From the NCBI GenBank assembly GCA_030248065.1, contig JASAMV010004338.1:28911-92910 (forward strand): a DNA stretch of 64,000 bases. The letters run 5' to 3'. Shown here one piece after another: positions 10,001 to 25,600 of the stretch. Each line of letters opens with the position of its first letter. The first letter of the stretch is position 1. The notes below the pieces were generated by a model that was not told the origin of the DNA, did no database searches, and was given only the letters and a program-made list of their open reading frames with translations. Both the position numbers and the translations under genes were made by a program. The DNA is from Rhynchonema sp. JSB1_4 (taxonomy: Eukaryota; Nematoda; Chromadorea; Monhysterida; Xyalidae).

Positions 10001-11400
10001 GGTTTGGGGGGTTAGGTTTCGGGGTGAAAATTTTTTATGTGTTTATTATGTGTGGAATCGTGTGAAAACGTAGTATTTGCGCGCGTAGCGCGCGAAATTG
10101 GGGTAATTTGAGGTAAAAACCACTGATTTTACACTAATTTTGGTCAAAAATTGGCACTTTTGAGGCAAAATCGGGGGGATACCTACTGTACCGGGGTGAA
10201 AATCGGGGGGATACCTACTGTACCATGCCAAACATCAGGGGGGATACCTACTGTACCAGGCGAGGGGGGATACCTACTGTACTGGGGGGGCTACCCCCCA
10301 AACCCCCCCAACCTCCAACACTGCAGACGGGGATAGCTACTGTGCCAGAGCCGATGGCCTTAGGTGCGGGACTTTGGGGGTGGGGGTTCGGGGTTAGGCT
10401 TTTGGGTGAAAATTTTTGATGTTTTTATTGTGTGTGGAGTCGTGTGAAAACGTAGTATTTGTGCGCGCAGCGCGCGAATCTTGCGTATCTTAGGTTACAA
10501 AAGACCGATTTTACACTAATTTTGGTCAAAAATAGGCCCCAGGAACTACGCTGCTTCTTTGTGTTCTTCACGGAACGATTTTTTTCAGATTCAGGTCAAT
10601 AAATTAATAGTCCCCCAAAGTGGGGTCAGCGAACTAATAGAACCCCCAGTTAGGTTTTTGGGGTATACATAAAATAACTTCGAGCGTTTTTTCGTCTGTG
10701 TTGCGGATAAAAAATCTCCACATTTCAGTATCTATCCACCGAAGCCAATTACCCGGTCAACATCAAATTCGGCCGTCCCCCGTTGTCCACAAATGAGAAG
10801 ATCATTCTGTCGTCAATGTTTCACTCGTTGTACGCAATTGCTGCACAGCTGAGTCCAGCTGCGGCGAGTTCAGGCATTCAAGTAGTCGATGCCGAACAGT
10901 TCACGTGAGTTTATTTCGTTTCTCTAATAATATTAGCCTGATCGTTGTATTGTGTGCACAACTGACCTGCACCTGACCTCACGTTCATCGTTTGCTCAAG
11001 ATTTCACGTTTTCGCAGGTCATAAATCAAGCGATTAACCGAAATGTCTCAAACTGAAAACCTTCCCCTCCCTAGGGTATCTTGGGTCGATTGGTCTCCCA
11101 CCACACTGATCACAATTCCTGAATTTTCACGACATCTGTCAAAAAAATTGGTAAAAAAGTCAATATTTTTTCAGTCTACATTGCTTCCAAACTCTGACCG
11201 GCGTCAAGTTCGTCGCGTGTGCTGATCCGATGACCGGAAATCTGGACTCATTGCTGCGAAGATTGTATGAATTCTACGCGGATTACGCGCTCAAAAACCC
11301 GTTCTATTCGCTTGACATGCCGATTAGATGTGATTTGTTCGACACGAATTTGCATAATTTAATTGAGCGATTCAACAAGTCCGGCATTTTGACTGTGTGA
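7071..11400 (+). CDS. TRAPPC4: TRAPP complex subunit 4 (synbindin/Trs23)
   Basis: A longin-fold core subunit of the TRAPP tethering and Rab GEF complexes, acting at ER-Golgi membranes and in autophagy. Exons 7071-7227, 7295-7491, 10729-10904 and 11175-11400 join in phase to 251 residues (human 219). Hallmarks in order: [11 protein letters not shown] at the N-terminus; [83 protein letters not shown]. The start is the first ATG, giving MPVLHIF as in the family. A polar insert of about 30 residues, rich in E, G and N, lies in the PDZ-like region before VDVLE. Intron 2 (7492-10728) is a 3.2-kb pile of nested hAT MITEs. Intron 3 holds a solo MITE end. All splice sites are GT-AG. Confidence 0.93.
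7546..7941. mobile_element. hAT MITE, GGTACACTAACCGCC family
   Basis: The 8-bp target duplication CCGACCAG lies at 7538-7545 and 7942-7949. The termini are CAGTGTAGTTCCTGG and CCAGGAACTACACTG. The word GGTACACTAACCGCC is repeated next to both ends. The core is AT-rich with the word AAAATGGGCATTTTTA. It sits in TRAPPC4 intron 2. Confidence 0.88.
7947..8537. repeat. Nested MITE pieces incl. GAAAGCTAGCTAGC family
   Basis: CAGTGTAGGTAGTTCC starts inside the duplication of the previous element. An inner unit at about 8085-8462 has ends CAGTGATGTAGTTGG and CCACATCACTG and repeats of AAGAAAGCTAGCTAGC. A piece related in reverse to this unit lies near 35695-35769. No clean target duplication was found, so boundaries are approximate. 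Confidence 0.55.
8538..9392. mobile_element. hAT-like MITE, TATACTTGCG family, interrupted
   Basis: The termini are TATACTTGCGGGCCGG and CGCAAGTATA, with an 8-bp duplication CCCAACCC at 8530-8537 and 9393-9400. The body is built from palindromic AAAAACCGTTTTTT words. It is interrupted by another element at 8845-9283. A nearly identical uninterrupted relative is at 17472-17891. Confidence 0.88.
8845..9283. mobile_element. hAT MITE nested in the 8538 element, GGTATCT-CTCGAG family
   Basis: The duplication ACCATGGG lies at 8837-8844 and 9284-9291. The word GGGTATCTCGAGT and variants (GGTATCTTGGGTCG) are repeated near both ends. The right end is GCCACCACACTG; the left end is diverged. The related copy at about 17785 has ACCATGGGTATCC uninterrupted, which is a paralogous empty site. 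Confidence 0.82.
9393..10545. repeat. MITE cluster: GTTGCAAGGTACC and GGATACCTACTGTACC words
   Basis: From about 9550 to 9875 the word GTTGCAAGGTACC is repeated at both flanks of an AT-rich core. From about 9910 to 10345 the word GGGGGATACCTACTGTACC is repeated. Inner ends CAGTGTTGGAGG (9894) and CCTCCAACACTG (10323) are visible. The roughly 220-bp blocks starting near 9935 and 10330 are direct copies. Each core contains a CGCGCG-type palindrome (9753, 10077, 10461). Boundaries are uncertain. Confidence 0.6.
11058..11108. mobile_element. Solo MITE end in TRAPPC4 intron 3
   Basis: CTAGGGTATCTTGGGTCGAT followed by a CCACCACACTG end is nearly the same as the right end of the element at 8845-9283. 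It is about 50 bp and lies in an intron of only 270 bp. Confidence 0.65.
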
Positions 11401-11602
11401 TATTTTGTGAGTGATTGATGTGACCTATTTATACCTCTGCCTAGGCCAGCAGCATAAATGTACACTCCTCTTGTATTTGGTCGAATTTTGTGAATGTAAT
11501 TTGGGTCGGCGTACACCCAATCAATAATCCGTACCAGTGGTGTCGTTAGGGGGGGTTGGGGGGTTACCCCCTGGCATGGGGTATGGGAAATCGGCCGAGG
11601 GT

Positions 11603-12716
11603 TAGGGATCGGCGTCGGTCATGTAGACCGACACCGACACCGACACCGACACTTTTTTGGAAAGTACCGACACCGGCGAAAAAGCACGCCGACACCGACA
11701 GTGAAAAAATGACCGACACCGACAGTAAAACCGAGTTTGCCTTTTTTAGCCCTAAAAACTTATTTTTAGACCTAAAATGCCTTTTTGGACAAAAACCGGT
11801 GTGTTGGTGTACTTCTCACCTGAAAAAAAGAGGGATCAAATACCAAAACAAAAAACAATTATGAACTTTGTATGATAGGATAGGTCTGTCTCTTTGTCGC
11901 AGGAACAAACAGGTTCTGTCCGCCTCTCACTCTCAGTGAAACATTCAACGTTGGAACGAACCGGATTTTTACCATGAGCGCAACTTTTGTTGTTCAGAAT
12001 TTTGTGTTTTCATGTTTGAAGTGGTACAAAGGCATCGGCCACTATAAAAAGCGTCGCCGAAACCCCTCATTTTGTTAGCTAAACCTATTTCGAACCATTT
12101 TTGCATATTTGCAGGCCTAAAATGGCGTCAAAAGAGACCGATTTTGATATTCTGAACCGACTAGGTTTTGCAAAGCTAGTCCGGGCGGACTCGCGCGGCA
12201 AAGAAACAGCATCTACACGAAGTACCGAAATCGCTTGAAACCAGACACTGCTGAAAAGTTGTTGTTCCTGAAGCGTATGCTACCCACGTGTCAATACTTG
12301 TACAATTGAGTGTATCTGATGTGATGGAGAATAATGATGTATCGGTGTCCTTCGCAAATAACTCGTGATTGATATTTCTCATTCTGTTCGCATGTCTTTC
12401 CTTTAATCTGATTCCAAAAAAATTGTTCTCTTGTTGTGTTGCACTGCTGCAGAATTGAAACTGAACCGTGTATGAGGAATTGGTCGTTCAAAACCAGCGC
12501 TTGGCGCTTTTTTATATGCTGTGGACAACTAAAGAACATAATCAGTACGAAATATATTTTTTTTCTAATAGTAGTTGGCTGCCGAAAAATTGGGGACCGA
12601 CACTACCGACACCTGAAAAAAACCGACACTTTTGTGGACCGACACCGACACCGACACCGACATTAGTAGTGTCGGTACCTACACCGACTTTTTTCCGACA
12701 CCGACGCCGATCCCTA
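11603..12716. mobile_element. Nested hAT-like element, TAGGGATCGGCGTCGG family
   Basis: The duplication CCGAGGGT lies at 11595-11602 and 12717-12724. The termini are TAGGGATCGGCGTCGG and CCGACGCCGATCCCTA. The hexamer CCGACA is iterated as CACCGACACCGACACC near both ends. It carries a transposase remnant at 12211-12309. Confidence 0.85.
12211..12309 (+). pseudogene. hAT transposase C-terminal remnant
   Basis: The frame ends in a stop at 12307-12309 and contains NRLKPDTAEKLLFLK, which resembles the end of hAT dimerisation domains (pattern R.RL..... E.LLFL). Upstream sequence is out of frame or broken, and no DDE residues can be followed. This agrees with the 8-bp duplications around it. Confidence 0.6.
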
Positions 12717-13169
12717 CCGAGGGTATGGGAAATGTTTCACTTTTGGAACAAGCACCCCCTAAGAAATGACTTTTTGACCCCGAGAAGTACCAAAATTGAC
12801 CATTTTTCGTCCAAAAATGTCAAAAATCGCTTGCTGCCGCAAGAAAACTCTGTTTTAAGCCCTTTTTAGACCAATTTTTGGCACTTGAAGATTTTTGGGG
12901 TCATTTTTTTCAAAACCCCCACCCTCGGGTATGGGAAATTTTTGAGTTTTTGGAGAAACCCCCCTGGTATGGGAAATCATAGATTTTTGGGGGTATGTAT
13001 GGGAAATTTCCCGAAAATTGGGCTGGGTATGGGAAAATTTCGATTTCTCATCGACACCACTGATCCGTACTTTGATTTCTCTGTTTATTTATTTTTGTTC
13101 AACAAAATACCTCGTGTTGAGAACTTGACGTTTCATATCAGCAGGTCATTTTGATAACAACGGGTAAAT

Positions 13170-13961
13170 ATGGGCGATCCATATGCAAATCTGCGCTCCA
13201 TACCTGGCCAACTCGGCTATCAAGTGCTGACGTCGGACGGAACTGTAATCATGGTGAGAAATCGAGATTATCTATGACAACGACATTGATCACTTGTTCT
13301 TCATATTGGTCCCTGATATTTTTTGCGTCTGTGGTCCATCAAAGCTCAAGAACTCACAATCGACGAGAAGTACCATTTTCACATGGCCTTTTTCGAAAAT
13401 GGTGATATTATATTTCCAAACATACTTTTATCACTTTCAGTCATCTGGCGAGCTTCAAAATCGCGACGCGTTCGCTGGCGTTGTGGCCAAATTGGTGAAC
13501 GTTTCTGGCGCTAGTGGATTACCGGAGCAATACAAGAGATTATCAGGTAATTTTTTTGTGGTGCTGCCAAACGACCAAAATACCACGCGTTTAATTGTAT
13601 GTGGAACGATTGTCGTTGTTATGTGTTGTGGCCGAAATATTTTCGCGGGTTCTCTGCTCGCACACGAAATTTAATTGTTGACCGGTCGTTGTGGTTTTTT
13701 ATAAAGGCCGCGTGCAACATCAGCTGTTTCGCAAGTATAATCTGTGCCTACATATAGTATTTGAGGAAGTTGTTTTTGAAACAAAAAGAACAAAAATGCG
13801 AAACCCATTTTCAAAAATAAAAACGCAAACCATGAAAAAAGTCCACAAATCCTATGCTTTCAGTCTACTACGACACGCATTTCTACACAATGTGCCGAGC
13901 GGGTGAGAAGATTTTTGTCGTCAAGCGCAAGTTTCACGCGCAAGAACCAGTAAATGCCTGA
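13170..13961 (+). CDS. LAMTOR4: Ragulator complex subunit LAMTOR4
   Basis: A roadblock-like subunit of the lysosomal Ragulator complex, which anchors Rag GTPases and mTORC1. Exons 13170-13253, 13441-13546 and 13864-13961 join to 95 residues (human 99). Visible family features: SIPGQLGYQVLTSDG at the N-terminus, SSGELQNRDAFAG, YKRLS, then EKIFVVKRKF and an EPVN end matching the human VFVVKR and EPIDV. Phases close (0 then 1) and all introns are GT-AG. The start codon is only 107 bp from a hAT element, so the element may contribute to the 5' region. It is convergent with PSMD14. Confidence 0.9.
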
Positions 13962-14619
13962 CAAAAATGTCTATTTACAATTAGAAAATCAAATTTTTCT
14001 TTTTCCGTGCTAGTGTCCGATGACATGTTTTTATTATGACATTCATTTGAATCCGAATAACAAGCACGTGGAATAAAATAACAAAAAGCGCGCAAAATCA
14101 CTTGTTTTTCTTTCGTGGCCAACAACATCACAACAAGACGATCAATTGAGAGAACAATTATACACGAACAAATTATTGTTGTAATGCGCGGGACGGCTAA
14201 ATTCAACAACGAGCCGTTTTCACAAAGCTGTGAACCCAATGAGAAATTTGGTAAACTTGGGCGCACTCGAAATGCATGTTGCTCTCCTGTGAAGAGCGCG
14301 TGAAATCCAAGGTATACAAATAAACGATGTCCGATATTCTTTTTTCGTACCAAGTCTCAGGGCAACTAATGCGACCGCAAAAATTCAGGTGCTTTTTGCT
14401 TCAACCCTACTTTACGATAGAGTTCGACTTAATTTCGACCAGCGTAAAATAAAACACAACAACCAAGATTTACTGCACTGGTCGAAATTGTACGGAAATT
14501 TACCTCTATCACAGAATATCAAGAAGCAAATTGCACATGTGCCTTGCCGTTGCAGTCGCCTTCGAGCATGATACGGTTTTTGTGAATACGACTCAATCAA
14601 TAATCACAGTGTAACAAAA
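13962..14619. other. 3' intergenic region of LAMTOR4/PSMD14 with short hairpin
   Basis: No gene recognised. The word TTTCGACCAGCG at about 14433 is mirrored by CACTGGTCGAAATT at about 14478, a small hairpin element; the same word recurs elsewhere. PSMD14 3' end sequence (AATAAATGA on the minus strand) borders it. Confidence 0.45.
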
Positions 14620-18873
<4,254 letters not shown>

Positions 18874-19696
18874 TTTCTGCCTGATCAATTTGACTTTTCG
18901 GTCGCAAAAACCACGCCCTAATGCTTGTTTTATCCTGAAACGAAAGCAGATAAACAGTCAGTTCGAGTCCAATTGAAGCAAATCAGCCGAGCAGAATCCA
19001 TAATGATGACAAATGCAAAAAATGGAAGGCCAGTCCGAGAAACGATCATTCTCTTTCATTGGTTTTTATTTGTTCAATCGGCTTCGGCGCTCTTCAGCTG
19101 AATTCCACGTGATTTCGTTTGATTGTGATTGTGGCTATACTGTCATAAAGAACCGTTTTTTATTTTTGGTGGAAAAAAAACGGTTTTTTTCCGAAAAAAA
19201 ACCGTTTTTTTTCCAAATACTTTTCCAGTACTTAAGAACGTAATTTCGAAAAATATAACAATTTCAGTGCAAAATTTGTTCGAAGTGACGAGAGTGCTCT
19301 TGAAGAGTGTTGAAGTCAGTCGAAAACACTTGGTTTACACTCTTTTTGGCCCATTTTAGGCCGGTTAATTTTTGTGCTCGAGCCAATTTTTCACTGAAAT
19401 CGAAAAACTCATCGGTTTTGCATTACAATTTTTTGGAAAAACTGGAATAAAGTACCGATATTTTTCCGATCAAAAATCGAAAAGGTACCCACGGAAAAAT
19501 AAATGGAAAAGTATTCGGGTCTCGGAAAAAAAACGGTTTTTTTCGGGCCCCCTTTTTTCGGTTTTTTTTCCGGAAAAAAAACCGGTTTTTTTTCCGCCTG
19601 CCAGTATAATTGTGGCCCATTTCGTTTCGCTTCAATTTGTGTTAATTCATCGTTTTTGGACGACTTTTCAGGAATTTAGAGACCGTCCGGGCCAAA
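18874..19696. promoter_or_regulatory. Shared divergent promoter region of PSMD14 and AMBRA1
   Basis: The two start codons point away from each other, 823 bp apart, so both promoters must lie here unless remote leader exons exist. The stretch 19136-19608 is a MITE. That leaves about 260 bp on the PSMD14 side and 88 bp on the AMBRA1 side. I see no clear TATA box or named factor site. Confidence 0.5.
19136..19608. mobile_element. hAT-like MITE in the divergent promoter, TATACT family
   Basis: The duplication ATTGTGGC lies at 19128-19135 and 19609-19616. The termini are TATACTGTCA and GCCTGCCAGTATA. The body has the same AAAACCGTTTTTTTCC palindromes as the TATACTTGCG elements. Confidence 0.85.
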
Positions 19697-22600
19697 ATGG
19701 CGGCGTTAAATAAAGCACTGGCGCTGCGCGAACACGGCTGCTCAAAGAGCAAGTTCGTCAACAGCGTACCCGAAACTCTTGCTCAATTTTGTGAAAATCG
19801 TTTGCTCAAATCGACCTTTTCATATACGAACGTCGATTTCCATCGACCCGGCATCAAATCAACATTCTTGGCTGTGCAAAGCTTCGATGGGTTTGTTCAG
19901 AATTGCTGGGTTTGGGTTTTGTTTGTTGACTGAGCGCGGGGCGGGGCACTTAAAATTTAGGAAAGAAAAACAACCAACACGGGACCAGGGTCAGGGAGTC
20001 TGAAGAATTCTCCCTTTCCAGATCCCTTATCGCATCATCGCACGGCGATCATTCGATCCAAATCACCGACGTAGAACGCGGTCGAGTGCGTCAATGTCTA
20101 ATTGGCCACAGACGCACGCCGTGGACGTTGCAATTCCATCCATGTCGATCCGATATTCTCGCCAGTGGCTGTTTGGCCGGACAAGTCAGAGTCTGGGATC
20201 TCAATGTGCGTTCGATTTGGGTATATTTTTTCATGTGATGACGTGTTTTGCTGTTGATGACCCACCACCGTAATTCTTTGACCGCGGCCGCGGGCAACAG
20301 TGTGCGGGTGCGCACTGCGCAGCAGTTATCTTTTTCTCCACGGTTTGTTGAAGGAACAAGTCATGCTACTTTTGCGACATATCAAGGTGTTAGTATGACC
20401 GTTGAAGTAACGTCGGTTTTTCAGTTCCTATTTCCCTGTTAAAAAAATCGTCGATTACAAAAATATAACAGCCGAATTCGACCTTTCGAATGGATTATTT
20501 TGGTTCTGAAGACAGCAAGAACAGAAAAATGTTCGCGTGGTTCGGGTTCGTGAGGATTCCTCTCGCAGACATTTTTAACAACGTAGAATGCACCGTTCCA
20601 AGATTCCATCAATAAAATTAATTTAGCCCTTTAAATTAGTCGTCAGACCAAAGCCTTGCCCAAATTATTCATTCATCAATTCCAGACCGGCTGTTCATCG
20701 TTCGTGCTGATCAGCGGTGAGCACGCAATCGCATCGCTCGCATTCCATCCGTCGATGTATGTGCTGGCGATTGGGTGCAATAATCGATTGGTCTACTTTG
20801 ATTGGAAACGCGATCGGGTGATTCTTGAATCGACGACGGCCGATAATGAACTGATTCGGTTGGTGCAGCGTGGTGATTAAGGCCAGTGTAGTTCCTGGTC
20901 CGGTGGGGAAATTAATGTACCTCCCTACTTTTTCGGAGGGGAAATTAGGGCGGGAAGACCCAAATTCAGGAAAAACTCACTTTTTGAGGCAGAAAATTTG
21001 ACCTATTTCCCATTTTCGGAAGAAATTCTTCAAAAAAGGGTATTTCTCGACTTTTAACAGCGTTCACCTAAAAATCACGCATTCTAGGCCTAAAATGCCT
21101 ATTTTAGGCAAAAATTGGGGAAATTAGTGTACCCTAGGGGGACCTACCCCCTCAACAGGAACTACACTTGGTTAAGGCTACTCGAAATAAACACCTGCTT
21201 TTGGGCCGGTTTATATCTTGGCGTTCGGTGCGTTTATTGCGGTCTTCGGCACTGTCGCCCGTGTTTGGTTCTAGATTTTTGTAGTAGATCTACCGAAACC
21301 GCTAATTTTGATTAGCGCGACAATCTCGGCGGTACAGATTGGCAGAAAACTTTCACTCTGGCAGAAGCTAGGAAACCGACGATAGGTTGGGAGTTTTTCG
21401 TGTATTTCGACTTTAAATCTGTTGTGTCATCCGATCTCTGATCATATCATCCAGTTTGATGTCGGTCTCACACAGAATTTCACAAAAAGTGCGTGCTTTA
21501 ATGACACATCACCACTTTTTGCAGCTACGTCAAATTCGACTCGACCGGCACGTTCCTGTTCACTGCAATTCAAAACGCGAACCGGCCGGGAGAGAAAAGT
21601 GAACGAAATCTTGCTCAACCCGAAGTCATGCCATATCGGTTAGTTGTAGGTAGGGTTAGAGGTCGGGGGGGGGGGGTACCCGACACCCGACATCTGGAAG
21701 TACCCGACACCCGACATCTGCCAAAAGAAGCCGACACCCGACAGTTGCAAAAGAACCCGACACCTGTTTTTGGACCAAAAACAGACAAATTTTTGCTCAT
21801 TTGCATCATTAGTGCAATTCTTTGGCTCAAGTTACTGAATGCAAGTATTTTCACACGAAATAAACACCAAAATGTCACATTCTGCGCCTTCGGAAACATT
21901 TGGTTCGAAGAAAATTTTCTCTCAAAATTCTTCTCTTCATCAAAACATGTTTTGAACCCTAAGTGCCGGGTGTCGGGTCCAAAAAAAAACCCGACACCCG
22001 ACATCTAGAGGTACCCGACACCCGACACCTCTCTAACCCTAGTTGTAGGTTGCTGTTAGTGTTTTCCATGATCAAATCTTGAAACAGACAGAATAAACAG
22101 ACTTGGCGGCGCTCGTGCAAATAATGGGTGCAGTTTGTTTCCAATCAAAATTGGTGATCGAGTGGTTGAATTGGACTTGCCTCTGTTGGCTGCCACATGA
22201 GATTAGCTGCTGACGCTGTTTTTCACAGACGTGAATGTTGTTCCCAACGACCAGCACGGATCACTTTTAATCCCACAGTTTGCAACCAGGAAAAAAGCGT
22301 GTCGTGGCTATTTTAACTGCAGAACTGGATGGAAGCTCGTCAGCAACTGTGTAAAATGTCCAAAATTGTAAAATATTCAAAATCGGTCACAAAAACACAA
22401 ACCATTTTCTCTTTCAGATGCCAAGAATTATTGCGTGCGCGTCGCGAGCTAGTCGCCATGCGCACGGAACTTTCGGAACGACACGCAACGCTGCTACAGC
22501 GGTACAACGAATTATTGTCGCGATACAACAATTTGAGAGAATCGTATCCAACCATACAACGCTCTGGGTCACGTTCAACAACCAGTAGCACAAGTCTGGA

Positions 22601-25600
22601 TGAGGCTGGGCCCTCGAGTCGGCCTGATAATCAGGCGCCATTGAATCAGGAGGAACTTACTGGTTGGTTTTTTGGCAGTTTTTGGATTACAGGCAGTGCT
22701 GTGGCTGGGGAAAGGGGTCCCCCCAATAAGTTTGTCTAATTTTTTCTGGTTTTTTCCTCAAATTGATGGTTTATGATCAGAAATTCTTTCGAGTGTCTAT
22801 ACCTGACAACTGAACTTGTTTCTCAAATGATAGAAAAGCACTTTCATCATCATTTTAAACGACCAAAAAAGTCAAAATTTTCCCACACAATCTTCAACTT
22901 TGGTATTGGGTCAGGTCAGTGCTGTGGCTGGGGGGAGGGGGTCCCCCAATGGTACCCTACCCGCCCCGGCCTGGTACACTACCCGCTACCCGCCCCGCTC
23001 CGGTACCCTACCCCCCTACCCGCCCCGCTCTGGTACCCTGCCCGCCCCGATTTTTGCCCTCAAAATGCCCATTTTTTCGGTCAAAACTGCCCAAGTTTCG
23101 ACCGAAAACCCTTAAAAGTGCAAAAAATCGCACGCTACGCGCGATATATACACTTTATAGCATATAAAAATAGGCACCCAAAAAAACTTGTATTGTACCC
23201 TACCCGCCCCGAAAAATCTTCACCCCCTCCCCCCAAACGGGATAACCCCCCCCCAAGATTCCAGGTACACTACCCCCCTACCTGCCCCGGATCTTTCCAC
23301 CTATGTACCCTACCCACCCTGCCAAAGTTGCCACATCACTGATTACAGGTGTTCTGTCATTCCAATGGCTTGCTCATTTAGGTTGCTTAAACGCGTTGAC
23401 TTGCGGTCCTTTATTATGAGATAATTTTTTGCAGTTTATGTATGTTTCAAATTGTTGATGTTGACCTGCGATATTGATCTCTTTATTTTTTGCAGAAGGT
23501 TTCGTGTTCTGATGTTTTACGTGATCTACCAGATGAAAAAATTGAGTTAGGTTATTAGTCATAGTTTGAGCAACCGCTCACACGAACAAATCCCGCAATA
23601 ACTAACAAACTAATTCAAAAACGAAAATTTTTACTTCCATTTCCAGTTTCGGAAGCGAACGCACAAATCGAGGATGCATTGGAGTCCGCGCACCCGCCAG
23701 GTGCATCAACATCATTTGCATCAGTCGTGCATCAACAGCTGGATCGGTTGGATGCCGCTGAAAGGACCACACATCAAGCCGTGACGGGCGCGGTGAGTTT
23801 GCTCCGGTTTTTTGGTCACTTTTTTTGGTTTAGATATCTTGTTTTCTTTATTTATATCCATTATTATTTTTTCAACTTACATTTGGCGCTCAAAAACTTG
23901 AATGATTTCCGGCCACGTATCAGTAGGGTTAGAGAGATGTCGGGTGTCGGGTGCCAAAAAAAGTGTAGGTGTCGGGTGTCGGGTACCTCCAGATGTCCGG
24001 TGTCGGGTTTTTTGGGACCCGACACCCGACACTTACGGTTCAAAACATCAGTGTTGCTGAGAGAAGAATTTTGAGAGAAAATTTTCTTCGAACCAAATGT
24101 TTCCGAAGACGCAGAATGTGACATTTTGGTGTTTATTCCGTGTGAAAATACTTGAATTCAGTAGCTTAAGCCAAAAAATTTCACTAATGATGCAAATGAG
24201 CAAAAATTTGCCTGTTTTGGTCCAAAAACAGGTGTCGGGTGTCGGGTTTTTTTCAAAAACTAGATGTCGGGTGTCGGGTTTTTTGCAACTGTCGGGTGTC
24301 GGCTTTTTTTCTGAGATGTCGGGTGTCGGGTGTCGGGTATTTCCAGATGTCGGGTGTCGGCTGTCGGGTGTCGGGTACCCCCCCGACCTCTAACCCTAGT
24401 CGGGTGTCGGCTTTTTTTCTCAGATGTCGGGTGTCGGGTACTTCTAGATGTCGGCTGTCGGGTGTCGGGTTTTTTTCAAAAACTAGATGTCGGGTGTCGG
24501 GTTTTTTTGCAACTGTCGGGTGTCGGCTTTTTTTCTCAGATGTCGGGTGTCGGGTACTTCTAGATGTCGGGTGTCGGGTACCCCCCCCCCCCCCGACCTC
24601 TAACCCTACGTATCAGAGTTGGTGATTGGTCCGATCTGGTCTTGGCCAGGTGGATAATTGGAATAAGAATATTTCAAAATGTTCTGATGACGACCGGTTT
24701 TGTTGTCAAACAGCGGTAGCTAAAGCACCGGCTGAAAAATCGAGATAGTCAGCCAGTCAATCGTGAAATTTCCTCTTTCAAATGGTCACGCGACCAAAAC
24801 CGTGTTCATCACGTTTGATACGGCATAACCTGAGCGGTTTATGTTTTATGGTTTATGTTTGTATAAATGTGGTTTATATTTGTTACTCTGATCGTCTCGA
24901 ATGTATTGCATTCAACTCTCGACCGATCGAAGTTATTTGCAATGAACGGAACATTTCTGACGCATTCCGAATCGTGGCGTTTGTCATTCCAAATGTCAAC
25001 TCTGGGTGATATTTTCGAAACGGTGTAAAGGTCAGTTGGGTGTAAAGGTCGGTGGAAAGCTCGGTCGACAGCTCAGTGTGATAGACCTCGGTGTAAACTT
25101 GAAACATTCCACGTTAATAACATGCAATGTTTCACGTTTACACCGAGCTACGCCGACCGAGCTTTCGACCGAACTTTTACACCGACCTTTACGCCCAACT
25201 GACCTTTACACCGTTTCGAAAATTCCACCCTCTGACGCCAACATTGTCGAATGGACGAAACGCCAATAAAATTTTGAATAAATATAAATTCACAAAATCA
25301 TACATTCTGATCAGCAAAACGGAATCTCGTTTTTGTGTCCCTTCAGATCGAAGCAGCCGACCGCACGCCCTCCATCAACACAACCGATCGGCGTCCGGCG
25401 GGTAGCGACTCGCCGATACGGTTGGAGCGATTGGACGATGCTGTTGGGTACGCGCATGATCTGACACAGCGGTCGATGGCACAGTTCTTGGATCATCATC
25501 AGGTGCCCTTCGCGGGGGTTGTTGAATTATTGTTCTTGTTGGTTGGTGCTCCAGCGGCGAATCCAGGTTTGGTCAAGGGAGGGGACAAATGCAAAAAGTT

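Larger units (their letters stand above)
11535..13062. mobile_element. hAT element, CAGTGGTGTCG family
   Basis: An 8-bp duplication ATCCGTAC lies at 11527-11534 and 13063-13070. The termini are CAGTGGTGTCG and CGACACCACTG. The word GGTATGGGAAAT recurs near both ends. It lies between TRAPPC4 and LAMTOR4 and ends 107 bp before the LAMTOR4 start codon. Another element (11603-12716) is inserted inside. Confidence 0.88.
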
